A DNA stretch of 33,280 nucleotides from Verrucomicrobiota bacterium (GTDB taxonomy: Bacteria > Verrucomicrobiota > Verrucomicrobiia > Limisphaerales > SIBE01). Positions 1 through 10,500 of the stretch are shown in pieces; the stretch's first letter is position 1, and the number at the start of each line of letters is the position of its first letter. Location: the NCBI GenBank assembly GCA_016190065.1, contig JACPRI010000263.1, positions 1 to 33,280 of the forward strand, given 5' to 3'. The notes under the pieces are model-generated. The model was not told the origin of the DNA. It searched no databases and saw nothing but the letters and a program-made list of their open reading frames with translations. A program made the translations under genes and the position numbers.

Positions 1-3000
1 CCGCAGAACACGCGCCGCAGCGCCTCGCAACGGTGAAACTCCGGCTCGTCCAAAATCAGCCCGAGCATGGCGGGTCCAAAGTGCGCGTGCGTCACCCCCA
101 GACCCGCCATGAGCTTGACGAGGTAAGCGCTGTCTTGTTCTCCGCCCGGCTTCGCCAGCACCAGTTGCGCGCCAGCCAGCAGCGGAGCGAAAATCTCCCA
201 AACGGAAATATCAAAACTGAATGAGGCTTTGTGGAGAAAACGATCGGTGTGCGTCAGCGGAAGCGTTTGTTGTCTCCAGAAGAGATGATTCACAATCGAG
301 CGGTGCTCGACCAAAACGCCTTTCGGCTGGCCCGTCGTTCCGGAAGTGTAAATCACGTAAGCCAGATTCTCCGGCCGAACGCGGCCGACCGGATTCTCGG
401 CCGATTCGGTGGCGATGGATTGGCCGTCCGTGTCCAGACAGAGAATCCTCACGGGCCTCAACCCGCGATCGCCATTCTCAACGGAAGGTGCGGATAGATC
501 CTTGCGAGACGAATCTGCATTCGGCAAAGCTCCCCTCTCCCTTCCCTCTCCCCATCGGATGGGGAGAGGGTCAGGGTGAGGGGCCGACGTCTGCTTCGAT
601 TCAAACTCGGTCACGAATTCCGGCAACACATCCAAAAGCTTCCCTTGCGTCAACAGCACCGCCATCTGCGTATCGCGAATCATGAAAGCCAGCCGCTCCT
701 TCGGGTAAGCCGGATCCAACGGCACGTACGCCCCGCCCGCTTTCAGGATGCCCAGCATCCCAATCACCATTTCCGCCGATCTTTCGACGCAGATTCCGAC
801 ACACGTGTCCGGACCGACGCCCAACGTCTGCAAATGGCGCGCCAATTGATTGGCGCGTTGGTTGATCTCGCGATAAGTCCGGCTTTCGGTCTCAGACAGG
901 ATCGCGCTGGCCTCCGGGACCGCTTCCGCCCGCTCCTCGAAGAGCGTGTGCAGACACGCGTCGGCCGGGAAATCCGCGTCCGTGTTGTTCAGCTCGACGA
1001 GCAAATGGTTTCGCTCCTTTTCGGTCAGCAGCGGGAGAAGGCCGATCCGCTCTCCGGGCTGCGCCACGATGGATCGCAAGAGCGTCTCGAAATGCCCCAG
1101 CCAGCGATCGATCGTGTATGGTCCGAAGAGCGAGCTGTTGAATTCCATGTCCAGGATGAGTCCGGCGCCCGTGTCGTTGATGTTGAGAAAGAGATCCAGG
1201 TTGACGAAGCCTTGAGGATTCTGGTCCACCTCGGTTTCCAGGCCCGTGAATTTGAGGTTGCACTCCTTCGGCTCCAGGTTGAACGCCACTTCGACCAACG
1301 GCAACCGCCCCGGTTCGCGCGGCAACGTCAGTTGTTGCAGCAATCGGCCATAGGTGAAGTCCTCGCGCTCCTGGACATCCAGCATGATGGTTTTGAGCGC
1401 CGCGAGATATTCCTTGAACGGAGGATTGCCTTCGAGCCGGCTTCGAACCGGCAGCATGTTGACGCAGTGCCCGACCAGATCGGGCTGGCTCACGCGGGCT
1501 TGCCCGGCTGAAAACACGCCCACCACGAGTTCCTCCTGCCCGGTCAATCGGTGCACGAACACCTTGAAAGCCGCCAGCAGCGTGGAAAAAAGCGTGCTTC
1601 GGTTTTGCGATCCCACCTGCTTGAGCGCCTGGTATAGGTCCGAGTCGATCGATCTTCGCCGCGTCCCGCCGCGTTTGGACGGCACGGCGGCGCGGGGATG
1701 GTCCGTGGGCAGTTCCAGCGGCGCAACCGGCGTGGCGAATTGTTCGCGCCACCAGGCCTCGGCTTCCTGTCCTTCCCGGCTCTTTTGCGACTCGGCTTCA
1801 AGCCGGACGTATTCCGCGAATGAACCGGGCGGAGGCAGTGGCACGCCCCGGCCCTCGCAGGACGCGGAATACAGCGCGCTCAGTTCGGTCAAGACCACGT
1901 TCGAGGACCAGCCATCGCACACCAGGTGATGCGCGGTAAACACCAGCAAATGAAGTTGAGGCTCCAATTTGAAAAAGCGAACCCGCACCAGCGGACCCTG
2001 GGCCAGGTCGAAGGGCTGATTCGCTTCCGCGGCCGGGATCGCGGCGACTCGGGCGTCGCGTTCGGCGGGATTCAACTCGGACAAATCGATCAGGGGAATT
2101 TCGATCTTCACCTCCACCGCGACTCGTTGTTGGTCGCCTTCCGGACTGAAGGTCGAGCGCAAGGCGTCGTGGCGGCTGATGAGTGCGTGGAGCGCGCGAC
2201 GCATGATGTCGGCCTTGAACTCGCCGCGAAAACGCGCCGTGAACGATTCGTTGTAGGCACACGAAACTTCCTGGCTCAACTGGCAGGCGACCCAGATTTC
2301 CTTCTGCGCTTCGGTGAGCGGGTACTGGCTAGCTCCGCTCTCCATCCTGGTAGGGACGCGTTCCACCGCGTCCCTGTTCTCCTTTTCTTTGACGTCGCGT
2401 GAGTCAGGGACGGAGTGGAATCCGTCCTTACCAGAGGGAAGAAATTCCGCTTCCTGCAATTCGTCCACGCTCTCCCGGATAGCTCGGACGACGCGGGCGA
2501 TGTCCTCCGTCGTGTGGGCCGTGGACAGAAAACAGTTCTGGTGCGTCTCCCGGATGTAAATGCCGCGTTCCAGGACGTGGTAAAAGAGGAGATTGATGTA
2601 CTGCAGTTCGGCCGGGAAATGAAAGCGGAACAGCGAGCCGAAATGCTCGACGTGAATCGGCAGTTGGCGCTGGCCAAACAATCCATTCAACTCCCCGGCC
2701 ATCGCGGAGGTCTTGCGATTCAAATCCTCCTGCAATCCCGGCCCGGCCTGTTTCAGATGGCGCAGAACCGCTCGGGCCGCGGCGAGCGCGAGGGGATGCC
2801 GGACGAACGTGCCCGCAAAAAACGTCATGTCCGCTTCCGGCGATGAATCGTCGCCAAATTGCCACGCGCCGCCGTCCAACGTGTCCATGAACGCGGCTTT
2901 CCCCACCAGCGCGCCGATGGGCAATCCGCCGCCGATGACTTTGCCATACGTCGCCAGGTCCGCCGGCACGCCGAACACAGCTTGCGTCCCTCCCGGATGA

Positions 3001-6000
3001 ACGCGGAACCCGGTGATGACTTCGTCAAAGACCAAAACGATCCCGGCTGCCGTCGCGAGTTTTCTCAGCTCGTGGAGGAATTCTTTCGGCTGCAGGTCGG
3101 GGTGCCGGCTTTGCACCGGCTCGACCAGGATCGCCGCGAGTTCTTGCGCGTGCGAACGGATGACGTCGAGCGACTCCGGCGCCCCGTAATCCAAAATCAA
3201 AACTTCTTCCCCGACGTTGGCCGGGATGCCCGGCGCCACGGGCATCGATCGGAAAGTCCCGTTGACGTGGTGCGCGCGCAGCAGAACCTCGTCGAACATC
3301 CCGTGGTAATCGCCGGAGAAAAACACGATCTTGCTCCGGCCCGTCACGGTGCGCGCGATGCGCAACGCGGCCATCACTGCCTCCGATCCGGTGTTGCAAA
3401 ACGTGACTCGCTCCTGGCCGGTGAATTCGCGCATCAGCTCCGCCACTTCGCCCGCGAGAGGCGATTGCGGTCCGATGTGCACGCCCTTCTGGAGCTGTTC
3501 CTCCACCGCTTCGACCACGAACGGCGGCAGATGGCCGAACAGATTCACGCCGAATCCCATCGTGACATCGACGTATTCGTTGCCATCGACGTCCCACAAT
3601 TTGGAGCCGGACGATTTTTCGACGGCGATTTGATAAACCAGTTCCTTCCAGAGCTTGCGAAACCCGGCCACGGAGCGCGGGTCCGCCAGGGGCTGGCGAA
3701 AGTCTTGCGCGAGCCGCTTCGATTTCAGCGTGCGGCGGGTGAATCTCTCGGTGAACTCCGCCAGATGCCGCTGTTGTTTGGGGGTCAGGCCGCCGTCGGC
3801 AGATTTGGACACGGGACGGAAAGGGCCGAAGCCTTTCGGCTCCACTCGGCCGGGTCCGGTCTTGACGCTGGCTCCCGGCGCAGGACAGGCGCTCGCGAAC
3901 CCACCTCCAGCCCCTCCCAGGAGGGGAGATTCTTTCGATGCTCGAGGCACATGTTCCCCTCCTGGGAGGGGGGCAGGGGTGGGTTCGTGAGAAGCGAGCG
4001 CATTCTGCACTCGGCCTTCTCCCTTCACACTTCCCTGCAACGTCGCGAGCTGCTGGGCCATGAGCTGCGACATGGTTTGGAGCTGTTGATTGAAAAGTCG
4101 CTCCAACAAATTGGAAGAGCCGACGCTCAACGGCTGAGCGTTGGGAAGGTCCGGCAATCCCACTCCGGATGCCACCGGTGGTCGGTTCGTGGGAACAGTG
4201 GCAGGAGTGGGGCCGGAGGGCGAGGTTTGTGGATCGCTCGCCGCTGGCGTCGGCTCAAGGGGAAACGCCTCGGGCGGCAGACTCGCGTCGATGTGCGCGG
4301 CCAGGGCGTTAAGACTGGAAAGATCCTCGGAAAGTTGACGGTAAGTGATTTTCACGCCGAACTTGCTTTGCAAAGACTGGCGCGCTTGCGTCAGGAAAAG
4401 CGAATCGAACCCCAGTTCGAGAAATGTGGCGGACGCATCTTTGTCCGCCAAATCGACGCCGGATAACTCGCGCAGCAGGTCCTTGAGCGTCGCGAGAACC
4501 CGATCTTTGCGGCTCGGCCGCTCGTTCACTTGGGGTTGAGGCATAAATGACTCCATTGTTTCCTTCTGGGTTGAATCGATCGAGAGAGTGGGCGCACCGC
4601 AAGCCTCGGCGATGGAGCTGGCGGGCTGTGCGTTTGGGAACCCACCCCCTGCCCCTCCCAGGAGGGGAGCTTCATTTCTGGCGGCAATTTCAACTTCCCC
4701 TCCTGGAAGGGGTGAAGGGGTGGGTTCTTTGACAACGCCAGGATGCTTTGGCTGTTCAATCCAATAACGCTTCCTATCGAACGGATACGTGGGAAGGGCC
4801 ACGTGGCGAGGTCGGTTGTGTTCGTAGAAACTCAGCCAATCCACGTTCACGCCGGAAAGCCACAAGCCTCCGAGGGCGTTCAGGATCGTTGGCAACTCGG
4901 CCGCTTTCTCAATCGAGGCCGGCAAAGAAGCCAGCACGGTTTGATCGGGCGATTTGCCCGGATGCTGGCGCGCAAGTCCGGCCAAGGTCTGGCCCGGCCC
5001 GACCTCCAGCAAGACGTGGCGCGGGTCTTTGAGCAGCAGCGCCAGAGCGTCAGCGAACCTCACGGTCCGGCGGAGATGCGCGCCCCAGTACGCGGGATCG
5101 GTCGCTTCGGCAGCAGTGATCCAATTGGCGGTCACCGTGGAAACACACGGAATCGCCGGCTCGCCAAGCTTGATCCGCTGCACAAGCTCCGTGAACGGCT
5201 CGATCACTGCGTCCATCATCGGCGAGTGAAAGGCGTGCGAGGTATCCAGTCTTCGGCTCGCCAGGCCTTTCGCTTTGATTCTTCGCTCGAATTCTTCCAC
5301 CGCGTCGAAGGGTCCCGACACAATGCAAAGCGCGGGAGCGTTGATGGCGGCAACGGACAGCCGATCGTTCAAATACGCGCGGACCTCTTCCTCGCGCAAT
5401 CGCACGGCGACCATAGCGCCGCCGGGACGGGCCTGCACGAGGCGCGCGCGCTCGGCGACCAACCGCAACGCGTCCTCCACTGAGAACACTCCGGCCAGGC
5501 AACCCGCGACATACTCGCCGACACTATGGCCAATCATTGCCTGCGGCTGGACGCCCCAGGACATCCAGAGCCTGGCCAGCGCATACTCGACCGCGAACAA
5601 CGCGGGTTGCGTGATCTGCGTCTGACCCAGTTCACCGGCGGCGGTGTCCGCTTTGCCCTCGGACGGATAGAGGACTTCGCGAAGGTCGCGGCGCAAGTAC
5701 GGTTTTAAGATTTCCGCGCAATGATCCAGGTGTTCGCGGAAGACCGGTTCCGCGCGGTACAGCTCAGCGCCCATGTTGACGCACTGCGCGCCTTGGCCGG
5801 GAAACATGAACACGACCGGCCTGTCGCGCTGGTTTTGCGACCGCGTCACCACACGTTTTGGATCGCCTTTCGCCAGGGCGTCGATGGCGTCTCGGGCGTC
5901 GCGACAGACGAGAATACGCCGGTGGTTGAAGGCGCGACGGCCGGCGGCGAGCGTAAAAGCAACGTCTCCAAAATTGAGCTCCGGATTCTTTTGCAGATGC

Positions 6001-7592
6001 TCGGTCAATCGTGTGGTCGCGGCCTCGAGCGCGCCTGGCATCCTCGCGGACAACACCAGCAATTGCCACGGCCGATCCTGTGGCGGCACTTCCAGGACGG
6101 GCGCTTCTTCGAGCACGACGTGCGCGTTTGTGCCGCCGACACCGAACGAACTGACCCCCGCGCGCCGCGGCGTTTCGCTCGCTTTCCATTCCGTGAGCCG
6201 GTTGACGACGTAGAACGGGCTGTTGGCGAAATCGATCTTCGGATTCGGTGTCGCGAAGTGCAGACTCGGAGGAATCAGTTGGTGCCGCAGCGCCAGCGTC
6301 GTCTTGATCAGTCCCGCCACACCGGCCGCCACGTCCAGATGGCCGAGGTTCGATTTCACCGACCCAATCCCGCAAAAGCCCGTGGCCTGCGTCGTCGCGC
6401 GAAATGCTTGCGTCAAGGCCGCGATCTCGATCGGATCGCCGAGGGGCGTTCCGGTGCCGTGGGCTTCGACGTAACTGATCGTTTCTGCGTCCACACCGGC
6501 GAGCGCCTGGGCGAGCGTGACGACTTCCGCTTGCCCGTCCACACTCGGCGCGGTGTAACTGACTTTGAGCGAACCGTCGTTGTTCAAGGCCGCGCCGCGG
6601 ATGACCGCGTAAATCGTGTCGCGGTCCGCCAGCGCGTCCTCCAGGCGCTTGAGCACGACGATGCCCATGCCGCTGCCAAAGACCGTTCCTTGCGCTTGCG
6701 CGTCGAACGCGCGGCAATGGCCGTCCGGCGACATCATTCCGCCTTCCTGATAGAGATACCCCTTGCGTTGCGGGCACGTGACCGTGATGCCGCCGGCCAG
6801 CGCCATGTCGCATTGATGATTCACCAGGCTTTGCCAGGCGAGACACACCGACATCAGCGAAGTCGAGCACGCGGTTTGGACGGTGATCGCGGGTCCTCTC
6901 AGATTCAGCTTATAGGCAATTCGGGTCGTGAGATAATCCTTGTCGTTGCCCAGAAAAGTTTGAAAGGCGCCGATCCGTTTGAAACTCAGAAGGCTCTCGA
7001 TGAATTCGCGGCTCGAACAGAGGTTCGCCAGCAAATACGTGTTCATGTACACGCCGGCGTAGAGACCAATCGCGCCGCGATACGCGTCCGGATCGTAGCC
7101 GGCGTGTTCGAGCGCTTCCCAGGCGCCTTCCAAAAAGAGGCGCTGCTGCGGATCCATCGCTTCGGCCTCTCGGGGGCTGTAGCCGAAGAAATCGGCGTCG
7201 AACCATTCGATGCCGTCCAAAACCGAGCGAGCCTTGATGTAATTGGGGTTGGCCAGCGTCTCTGGATCGACGCCGGCCTCGGCCAGTTCCTGATCCGAGA
7301 AAAAGGTGACGCTCTCTACGCCATCCTTCAAGTTCGCCCAGAAAGCCTCAACGTTGGCGGCTCCTGGAAACCGCCCCGCCATCCCGATAATCGCGACGCT
7401 GCCGGGCGGGAATATCTCAGGAGTTTTCCCGGGGAGCGCACGCGCCCCGCCGGCTGCTTGCGGCGCCTCGCCGCCAGTCTGAGCGTCTGGCTTGCTCTGT
7501 TCTGCAAGGTGTGCAACGGACGCGTCCGGCGGCGAGGCGCCGCCGGAAACACGCGAAGGCGCGTGTGCTCCCCGGGAGTACTGGGGCCTCAT
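1..7592 (-). CDS. Hybrid PKS-NRPS, KS-AT-ACP-aminotransferase-C-A (3' end outside window)
   Basis: This modular enzyme extends a chain with malonate, transaminates it and passes it to an amino acid. From the ATG at 7592 the domains are: ketosynthase (about 66-490) with Cys242 in TACSTS, His378 in HGTGTP and His418 in NLGHLD; acyltransferase (590-950) with Ser690 in GHSVGE and the malonyl-type HAFH at 786-789; ACP (1030-1110) with Ser1064 in GFDSL; PLP aminotransferase (1290-1690) with Lys1551 in TYGKVIGGG; condensation domain (1757-2180) with HHLVCDG at 1888-1894; and an A domain cut by the window edge, with Asp2461 in FDISVWE. There is no KR, so the aminotransferase is the only beta-keto processing domain. 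The order resembles McyE of microcystin synthesis, without its methyltransferase. The visible A-code residues are D-I-W-H-F-G; too few remain to name the substrate, though serine codes begin similarly. The start overlaps the upstream stop (ATGA) and follows GGAGGAGG. Repeat elements lie at residues 6-55, 956-985, 1203-1232, 1721-1748 and 2337-2355. Confidence 0.95.
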   Translation of the reverse strand, partial: MRPQYSRGAHAPSRVSGGASPPDASVAHLAEQSKPDAQTGGEAPQAAGGARALPGKTPEIFPPGSVAIIGMAGRFPGAANVEAFWANLKDGVESVTFFSDQELAEAGVDPETLANPNYIKARSVLDGIEWFDADFFGYSPREAEAMDPQQRLFLEGAWEALEHAGYDPDAYRGAIGLYAGVYMNTYLLANLCSSREFIESLLSFKRIGAFQTFLGNDKDYLTTRIAYKLNLRGPAITVQTACSTSLMSVCLAWQSLVNHQCDMALAGGITVTCPQRKGYLYQEGGMMSPDGHCRAFDAQAQGTVFGSGMGIVVLKRLEDALADRDTIYAVIRGAALNNDGSLKVSYTAPSVDGQAEVVTLAQALAGVDAETISYVEAHGTGTPLGDPIEIAALTQAFRATTQATGFCGIGSVKSNLGHLDVAAGVAGLIKTTLALRHQLIPPSLHFATPNPKIDFANSPFYVVNRLTEWKASETPRRAGVSSFGVGGTNAHVVLEEAPVLEVPPQDRPWQLLVLSARMPGALEAATTRLTEHLQKNPELNFGDVAFTLAAGRRAFNHRRILVCRDARDAIDALAKGDPKRVVTRSQNQRDRPVVFMFPGQGAQCVNMGAELYRAEPVFREHLDHCAEILKPYLRRDLREVLYPSEGKADTAAGELGQTQITQPALFAVEYALARLWMSWGVQPQAMIGHSVGEYVAGCLAGVFSVEDALRLVAERARLVQARPGGAMVAVRLREEEVRAYLNDRLSVAAINAPALCIVSGPFDAVEEFERRIKAKGLASRRLDTSHAFHSPMMDAVIEPFTELVQRIKLGEPAIPCVSTVTANWITAAEATDPAYWGAHLRRTVRFADALALLLKDPRHVLLEVGPGQTLAGLARQHPGKSPDQTVLASLPASIEKAAELPTILNALGGLWLSGVNVDWLSFYEHNRPRHVALPTYPFDRKRYWIEQPKHPGVVKEPTPSPLPGGEVEIAARNEAPLLGGAGGGFPNAQPASSIAEACGAPTLSIDSTQKETMESFMPQPQVNERPSRKDRVLATLKDLLRELSGVDLADKDASATFLELGFDSLFLTQARQSLQSKFGVKITYRQLSEDLSSLNALAAHIDASLPPEAFPLEPTPAASDPQTSPSGPTPATVPTNRPPVASGVGLPDLPNAQPLSVGSSNLLERLFNQQLQTMSQLMAQQLATLQGSVKGEGRVQNALASHEPTPAPLPGGEHVPRASKESPLLGGAGGGFASACPAPGASVKTGPGRVEPKGFGPFRPVSKSADGGLTPKQQRHLAEFTERFTRRTLKSKRLAQDFRQPLADPRSVAGFRKLWKELVYQIAVEKSSGSKLWDVDGNEYVDVTMGFGVNLFGHLPPFVVEAVEEQLQKGVHIGPQSPLAGEVAELMREFTGQERVTFCNTGSEAVMAALRIARTVTGRSKIVFFSGDYHGMFDEVLLRAHHVNGTFRSMPVAPGIPANVGEEVLILDYGAPESLDVIRSHAQELAAILVEPVQSRHPDLQPKEFLHELRKLATAAGIVLVFDEVITGFRVHPGGTQAVFGVPADLATYGKVIGGGLPIGALVGKAAFMDTLDGGAWQFGDDSSPEADMTFFAGTFVRHPLALAAARAVLRHLKQAGPGLQEDLNRKTSAMAGELNGLFGQRQLPIHVEHFGSLFRFHFPAELQYINLLFYHVLERGIYIRETHQNCFLSTAHTTEDIARVVRAIRESVDELQEAEFLPSGKDGFHSVPDSRDVKEKENRDAVERVPTRMESGASQYPLTEAQKEIWVACQLSQEVSCAYNESFTARFRGEFKADIMRRALHALISRHDALRSTFSPEGDQQRVAVEVKIEIPLIDLSELNPAERDARVAAIPAAEANQPFDLAQGPLVRVRFFKLEPQLHLLVFTAHHLVCDGWSSNVVLTELSALYSASCEGRGVPLPPPGSFAEYVRLEAESQKSREGQEAEAWWREQFATPVAPLELPTDHPRAAVPSKRGGTRRRSIDSDLYQALKQVGSQNRSTLFSTLLAAFKVFVHRLTGQEELVVGVFSAGQARVSQPDLVGHCVNMLPVRSRLEGNPPFKEYLAALKTIMLDVQEREDFTYGRLLQQLTLPREPGRLPLVEVAFNLEPKECNLKFTGLETEVDQNPQGFVNLDLFLNINDTGAGLILDMEFNSSLFGPYTIDRWLGHFETLLRSIVAQPGERIGLLPLLTEKERNHLLVELNNTDADFPADACLHTLFEERAEAVPEASAILSETESRTYREINQRANQLARHLQTLGVGPDTCVGICVERSAEMVIGMLGILKAGGAYVPLDPAYPKERLAFMIRDTQMAVLLTQGKLLDVLPEFVTEFESKQTSAPHPDPLPIRWGEGRERGALPNADSSRKDLSAPSVENGDRGLRPVRILCLDTDGQSIATESAENPVGRVRPENLAYVIYTSGTTGQPKGVLVEHRSIVNHLFWRQQTLPLTHTDRFLHKASFSFDISVWEIFAPLLAGAQLVLAKPGGEQDSAYLVKLMAGLGVTHAHFGPAMLGLILDEPEFHRCEALRRVFC
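530..583. repeat. Family B element in the A2-A3 loop of the PKS-NRPS A domain
   Basis: It contains a strong hairpin of CCCTCTCCCCATC against TGGGGAGAGGG, flanked by a GGTCAGGGTGAGGGG type arm. It is translated in frame as residues 2337-2355 (PHPDPLPMGRG) between motif A2 (AVLLTQ) and motif A3 (YTSGTTG). This is a shorter version of the elements at 9354-9490, 10696-10840 and 28470-28612. Confidence 0.8.
2349..2432. repeat. Family A inverted-repeat element (aminotransferase-C linker)
   Basis: The arms are about 28 nt. The left one begins GGTAGGGACGCGTTCCAC and the right one ends GTGGAATCCGTCCTTACC; they are complementary with about five mismatches. The element is read in the PKS as residues 1721-1748, giving the signature DGFHSVPD, between the aminotransferase and the condensation domain. 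A close copy is at 8832-8916 and a single arm is at 11776-11803. Confidence 0.85.
3897..3986. repeat. Family C inverted-repeat element (ACP-aminotransferase linker)
   Basis: This is the second copy of the element at 4638-4727. The outer arms CGAACCCACC and GGTGGGTTCG are complementary, and the inner arms are built on CCCCTCCCAGGAGGGGA. It is translated in the PKS as residues 1203-1232, with the signatures APLPGGE and LLGGAGGGF, in the linker between the ACP and the aminotransferase. The two copies share the terminal arms but differ in the short central segment. Confidence 0.85.
4638..4727. repeat. Family C inverted-repeat element (AT-ACP linker)
   Basis: Outer arms read GAACCCACC at the left and GGTGGGTTC (with small differences) at the right. 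Inside them are CCCCTCCCAGGAGGGGA on one side and a TCCCCTCCTGGAAGGGG type arm on the other. It is translated in frame in the PKS as residues 956-985, with the signatures SPLPGGE and LLGGAGGGF, between the acyltransferase and the ACP. It matches the element at 3897-3986 in sequence, orientation and reading frame. Confidence 0.85.
7428..7576. repeat. Family E inverted-repeat element in the PKS N-terminus
   Basis: The two arms are 7428-7475 and 7528-7576. Reading inward, both start CCCGGGGAGC and end GGCGCCTCGCCGCC, with mismatches between. The element is read in frame as residues 6-55 of the PKS and begins only about 16 nt downstream of its start codon. The conserved ketosynthase fold starts near residue 66, so this leader looks like repeat-derived sequence rather than a docking domain. 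Confidence 0.75.
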
Positions 7593-10500
7593 CCTCTGAC
7601 CTCCTCCACCAGTTGCCTTTGGCGAGCGGCGGCCTCGGCCTGGCGCTGCGCTCGTTCCCGGGCTTTCGCGACATCGGGTTTGGAGTCCGGCAGATCGTTC
7701 AAATAGCGGCTCAGGACTCGAACGGTGGGATACTGAAAAAGTTTTGTGATCGGGAAATTCTTGGTGAGCGCGGAACGCAGTTTGTCGTGAACCTGAATAA
7801 TGAGCAGCGAATTGCCGCCGAGTTCAAAGAAGTTTCCATCCAGGCCGATCTTTGGAACTTCGAGCACGCGTTCCCAAATTTGCGCGATAGTTCGCTCCAA
7901 TTCGGTGCGGGGAGGCTCAAACGATTTTTCTTCATCGCAACGCCGGACCTCCAGGGCCGCCAGCGCCCGCCGGTCGATCTTCCCGTTCGCCGTCAGCGGG
8001 AACGCATCCAGAAGCACGAAGGCGGAGGGGACCATGTATTCGGGAAGTTTTTCGAGGAGAAACGTCCGCAGCTCGCGGATCGCGGGTGCCGTCTCGCGTG
8101 CGACCAGATAAGCAATGAGACGTCGGTCCCCGGGGATTTCCTCGCGCGCCAGCACAATGGCTTGCCGGACGGCTGGATGCACGGCCAACACCGATTCGAT
8201 CTCGCCCAACTCAACCCGGAACCCGCGAATCTTCACTTGGTCGTCGATGCGTCCCAGGTATTCCAGGTCGCGCTCCGGAAGCCATCGCGCCAGGTCGCCT
8301 GTTTTGTAAAGCCGCGCGCCGGGATCTTCGCTGAAGGGATTGGGGATGAATCGTTCCGCGGTGAGTTCGGGACGATGCAGATAACCGCGCCCCAAGCCCG
8401 CGCCTCCCACGTAAAGCTCGCCCGGCACGCCTGCCGGCACGGGCTGCAATTGTGGGTCGAGGACATAGACCTGCAAATCCGGAATCGGAATGCCGACCAC
8501 GCTACCCGCGCCAAGATCCGATCGCGCCAGCGGTCGATAAGTGACATGCACGGTGGTCTCCGTGATCCCGAACATGTTGACCAGCCGCGGCCGTTGATCG
8601 CCGTGCGCATCGAACCAGGGCCGAAGCGACTCCGTCTCCAGCGCTTCACCGCCGAAAATGACCAGGCGCAGCGGCGGAGTTTTGGCCGGGATTTCCTCCT
8701 CTCTTACCTGACAAGGGAGAAGGAGAGCGTTGGCTGCCGCACCAGTGGCGGATTCGCCTCTTGGGAGGCGTGGAGGAGTGTGCTTATGGGAAGTTTCCAC
8801 GGCCTTCGAGCCGTGCGCATGAGCCATGAACTGGTAAGGACGCGTTCCACCGCGTCCCTGATCTTGTTCTTTCGATCGCGGAGTCAAGTCAGGGACGGAG
8901 TGGAATCCGTCCGTACCAGGTTCGTGGGAAGCCGTAAGTTTCAGCTCAGCCTGGATGAGTTGCCGAAATGCAGACGGCGTTTGATTGAGCACGGTGACGC
9001 GCTCGCGGACGAGTAGCGCATAGAAATCCTCGGGCGAACGGCTCAGCAGGTAAGGAACAACGACCAGCTTTCCTCCGAAAAGCAGCGCGCCCCAGATTTC
9101 CCACACGGAAAAATCAAACGCAGCCGAGTGGAAGAAAGTCCAGGTATCCGTCCGGCTGAAGTGAAACCAATGACCGGTCGCCTGGAAGAGCCGCGTCGCG
9201 TTGCGGTGAGTAATCAGCGCCCCTTTGGGCCGGCCGGTTGAACCGGACGTGTAAATGACGTAAGCCAGATTCTCCGGCCGCGCGCCGCTGCGGAGGCTAT
9301 CTCGGCTCAAAGCCCAACTTTTGGTTAAATCGGAAGCATCTGGAGGAACTCCACTCCCTTCCCCCTCACCCTGGCCCTCTCCCTCAGGGAGAGGGGATGT
9401 CGCTTCCCGCGCTGGGAAAGGTTGTGCGGCGTTGGATTGAAGGTCACGCGCGAAATGATTCTCCCTCTCCACAGGGGAGAGGGGAGAGGCTTCAGATGCC
9501 TTTGTTGCGCCAGATTCTTTGACGCCGGCGGGAGGACCCGTGCAATCGCCGGCTTGGAATTCATCCACGCAAATGATCTTTGCTGAATTCGGAGGCAGCC
9601 GGCTCAGCAGACTAGACTGCGTCAAAAGCACGGGCGCCTGGGTATCATTCAGGATGAACGCCACCCGGTCCGCCGGATAAGAAAGGTCGATCGGCACGTA
9701 AGCCCCACCCGCTTTCAGGATCGCCAGAAGCGCGACGATCAGATCAAGCGAGCGATCCAGGCACAGGCCCACCATGACTTCCGGTCCGATGCCGCACTGG
9801 CGGAGGTGACGCGCCAGGCGGTTGGCGCGTTGATTCAACGCGCGGTACGTCAAGGATTCGCTTTCGCAAACGACCGCCACGGCCTGCGGCGTGCGCTCCG
9901 CTTGCGCTTCGTACAACTCGTGCAGCGTCGCGTCGGCATGCGCCTCGGCCTGACCCGCGTTCCATTCCTTGAGAAGCTGGTGCCGCTCCCGTTGGGTCAC
10001 CATCGGCAAGTCCTGGAGCGAAGCGTGCGGGTGTTCCGCCATCCCTTCGAGCAGCGTCCGGAGATGACCCAGCATCCGCGCCACGGTGTCATCGTCGAAG
10101 CGCCGCCGGTCAAATTGAATTCGCAACAAAAGCTCGGCATCGGCGTAGGCCGCCAGAGTCAGCGCAAAGTTGGTCTGTTCGAGCAGCGTGAAGCGTCGAT
10201 GGCTCCACGCGCCGCCCTGGGCGCGCAACTCGGAGTCGAGCGCGAAATTCTCGAACACCACGATGCTCTCGCACAGCGGAGATGTGGCGGGCACTTCGCT
10301 CCAGCTTTGAACTTTCACCAAGGGCGTGTGTTCGTAGTCTCGCATCGCCACCCATTGCCGGCGCAACTCTCCCAGCCACGGCAAAAGCGGGCGGCGCGGC
10401 GGCACTCGAACGCGGACAGGCAGGGTGTTGATGAAAAGGCCGATCATGGCGTCCGCGCCGGGGACGGAGGATCGTCGGCAAGCCCGCGTGCCGCCGAAAA

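Noticed and set aside
2859-4466. 535-residue plus-strand open frame
   Set aside because: It is antisense to the aminotransferase and ACP coding region, with no recognisable domain and composition typical of a shadow frame.
5721-7706. 661-residue plus-strand open frame
   Set aside because: It is antisense to the ketosynthase and acyltransferase, whose catalytic motifs are intact on the minus strand. High GC makes long shadow frames common, and the translation is Arg/His-rich without any domain.
7511-9016. 501-residue plus-strand open frame
   Set aside because: It lies opposite the Thr A domain and PCP and has no family signature.
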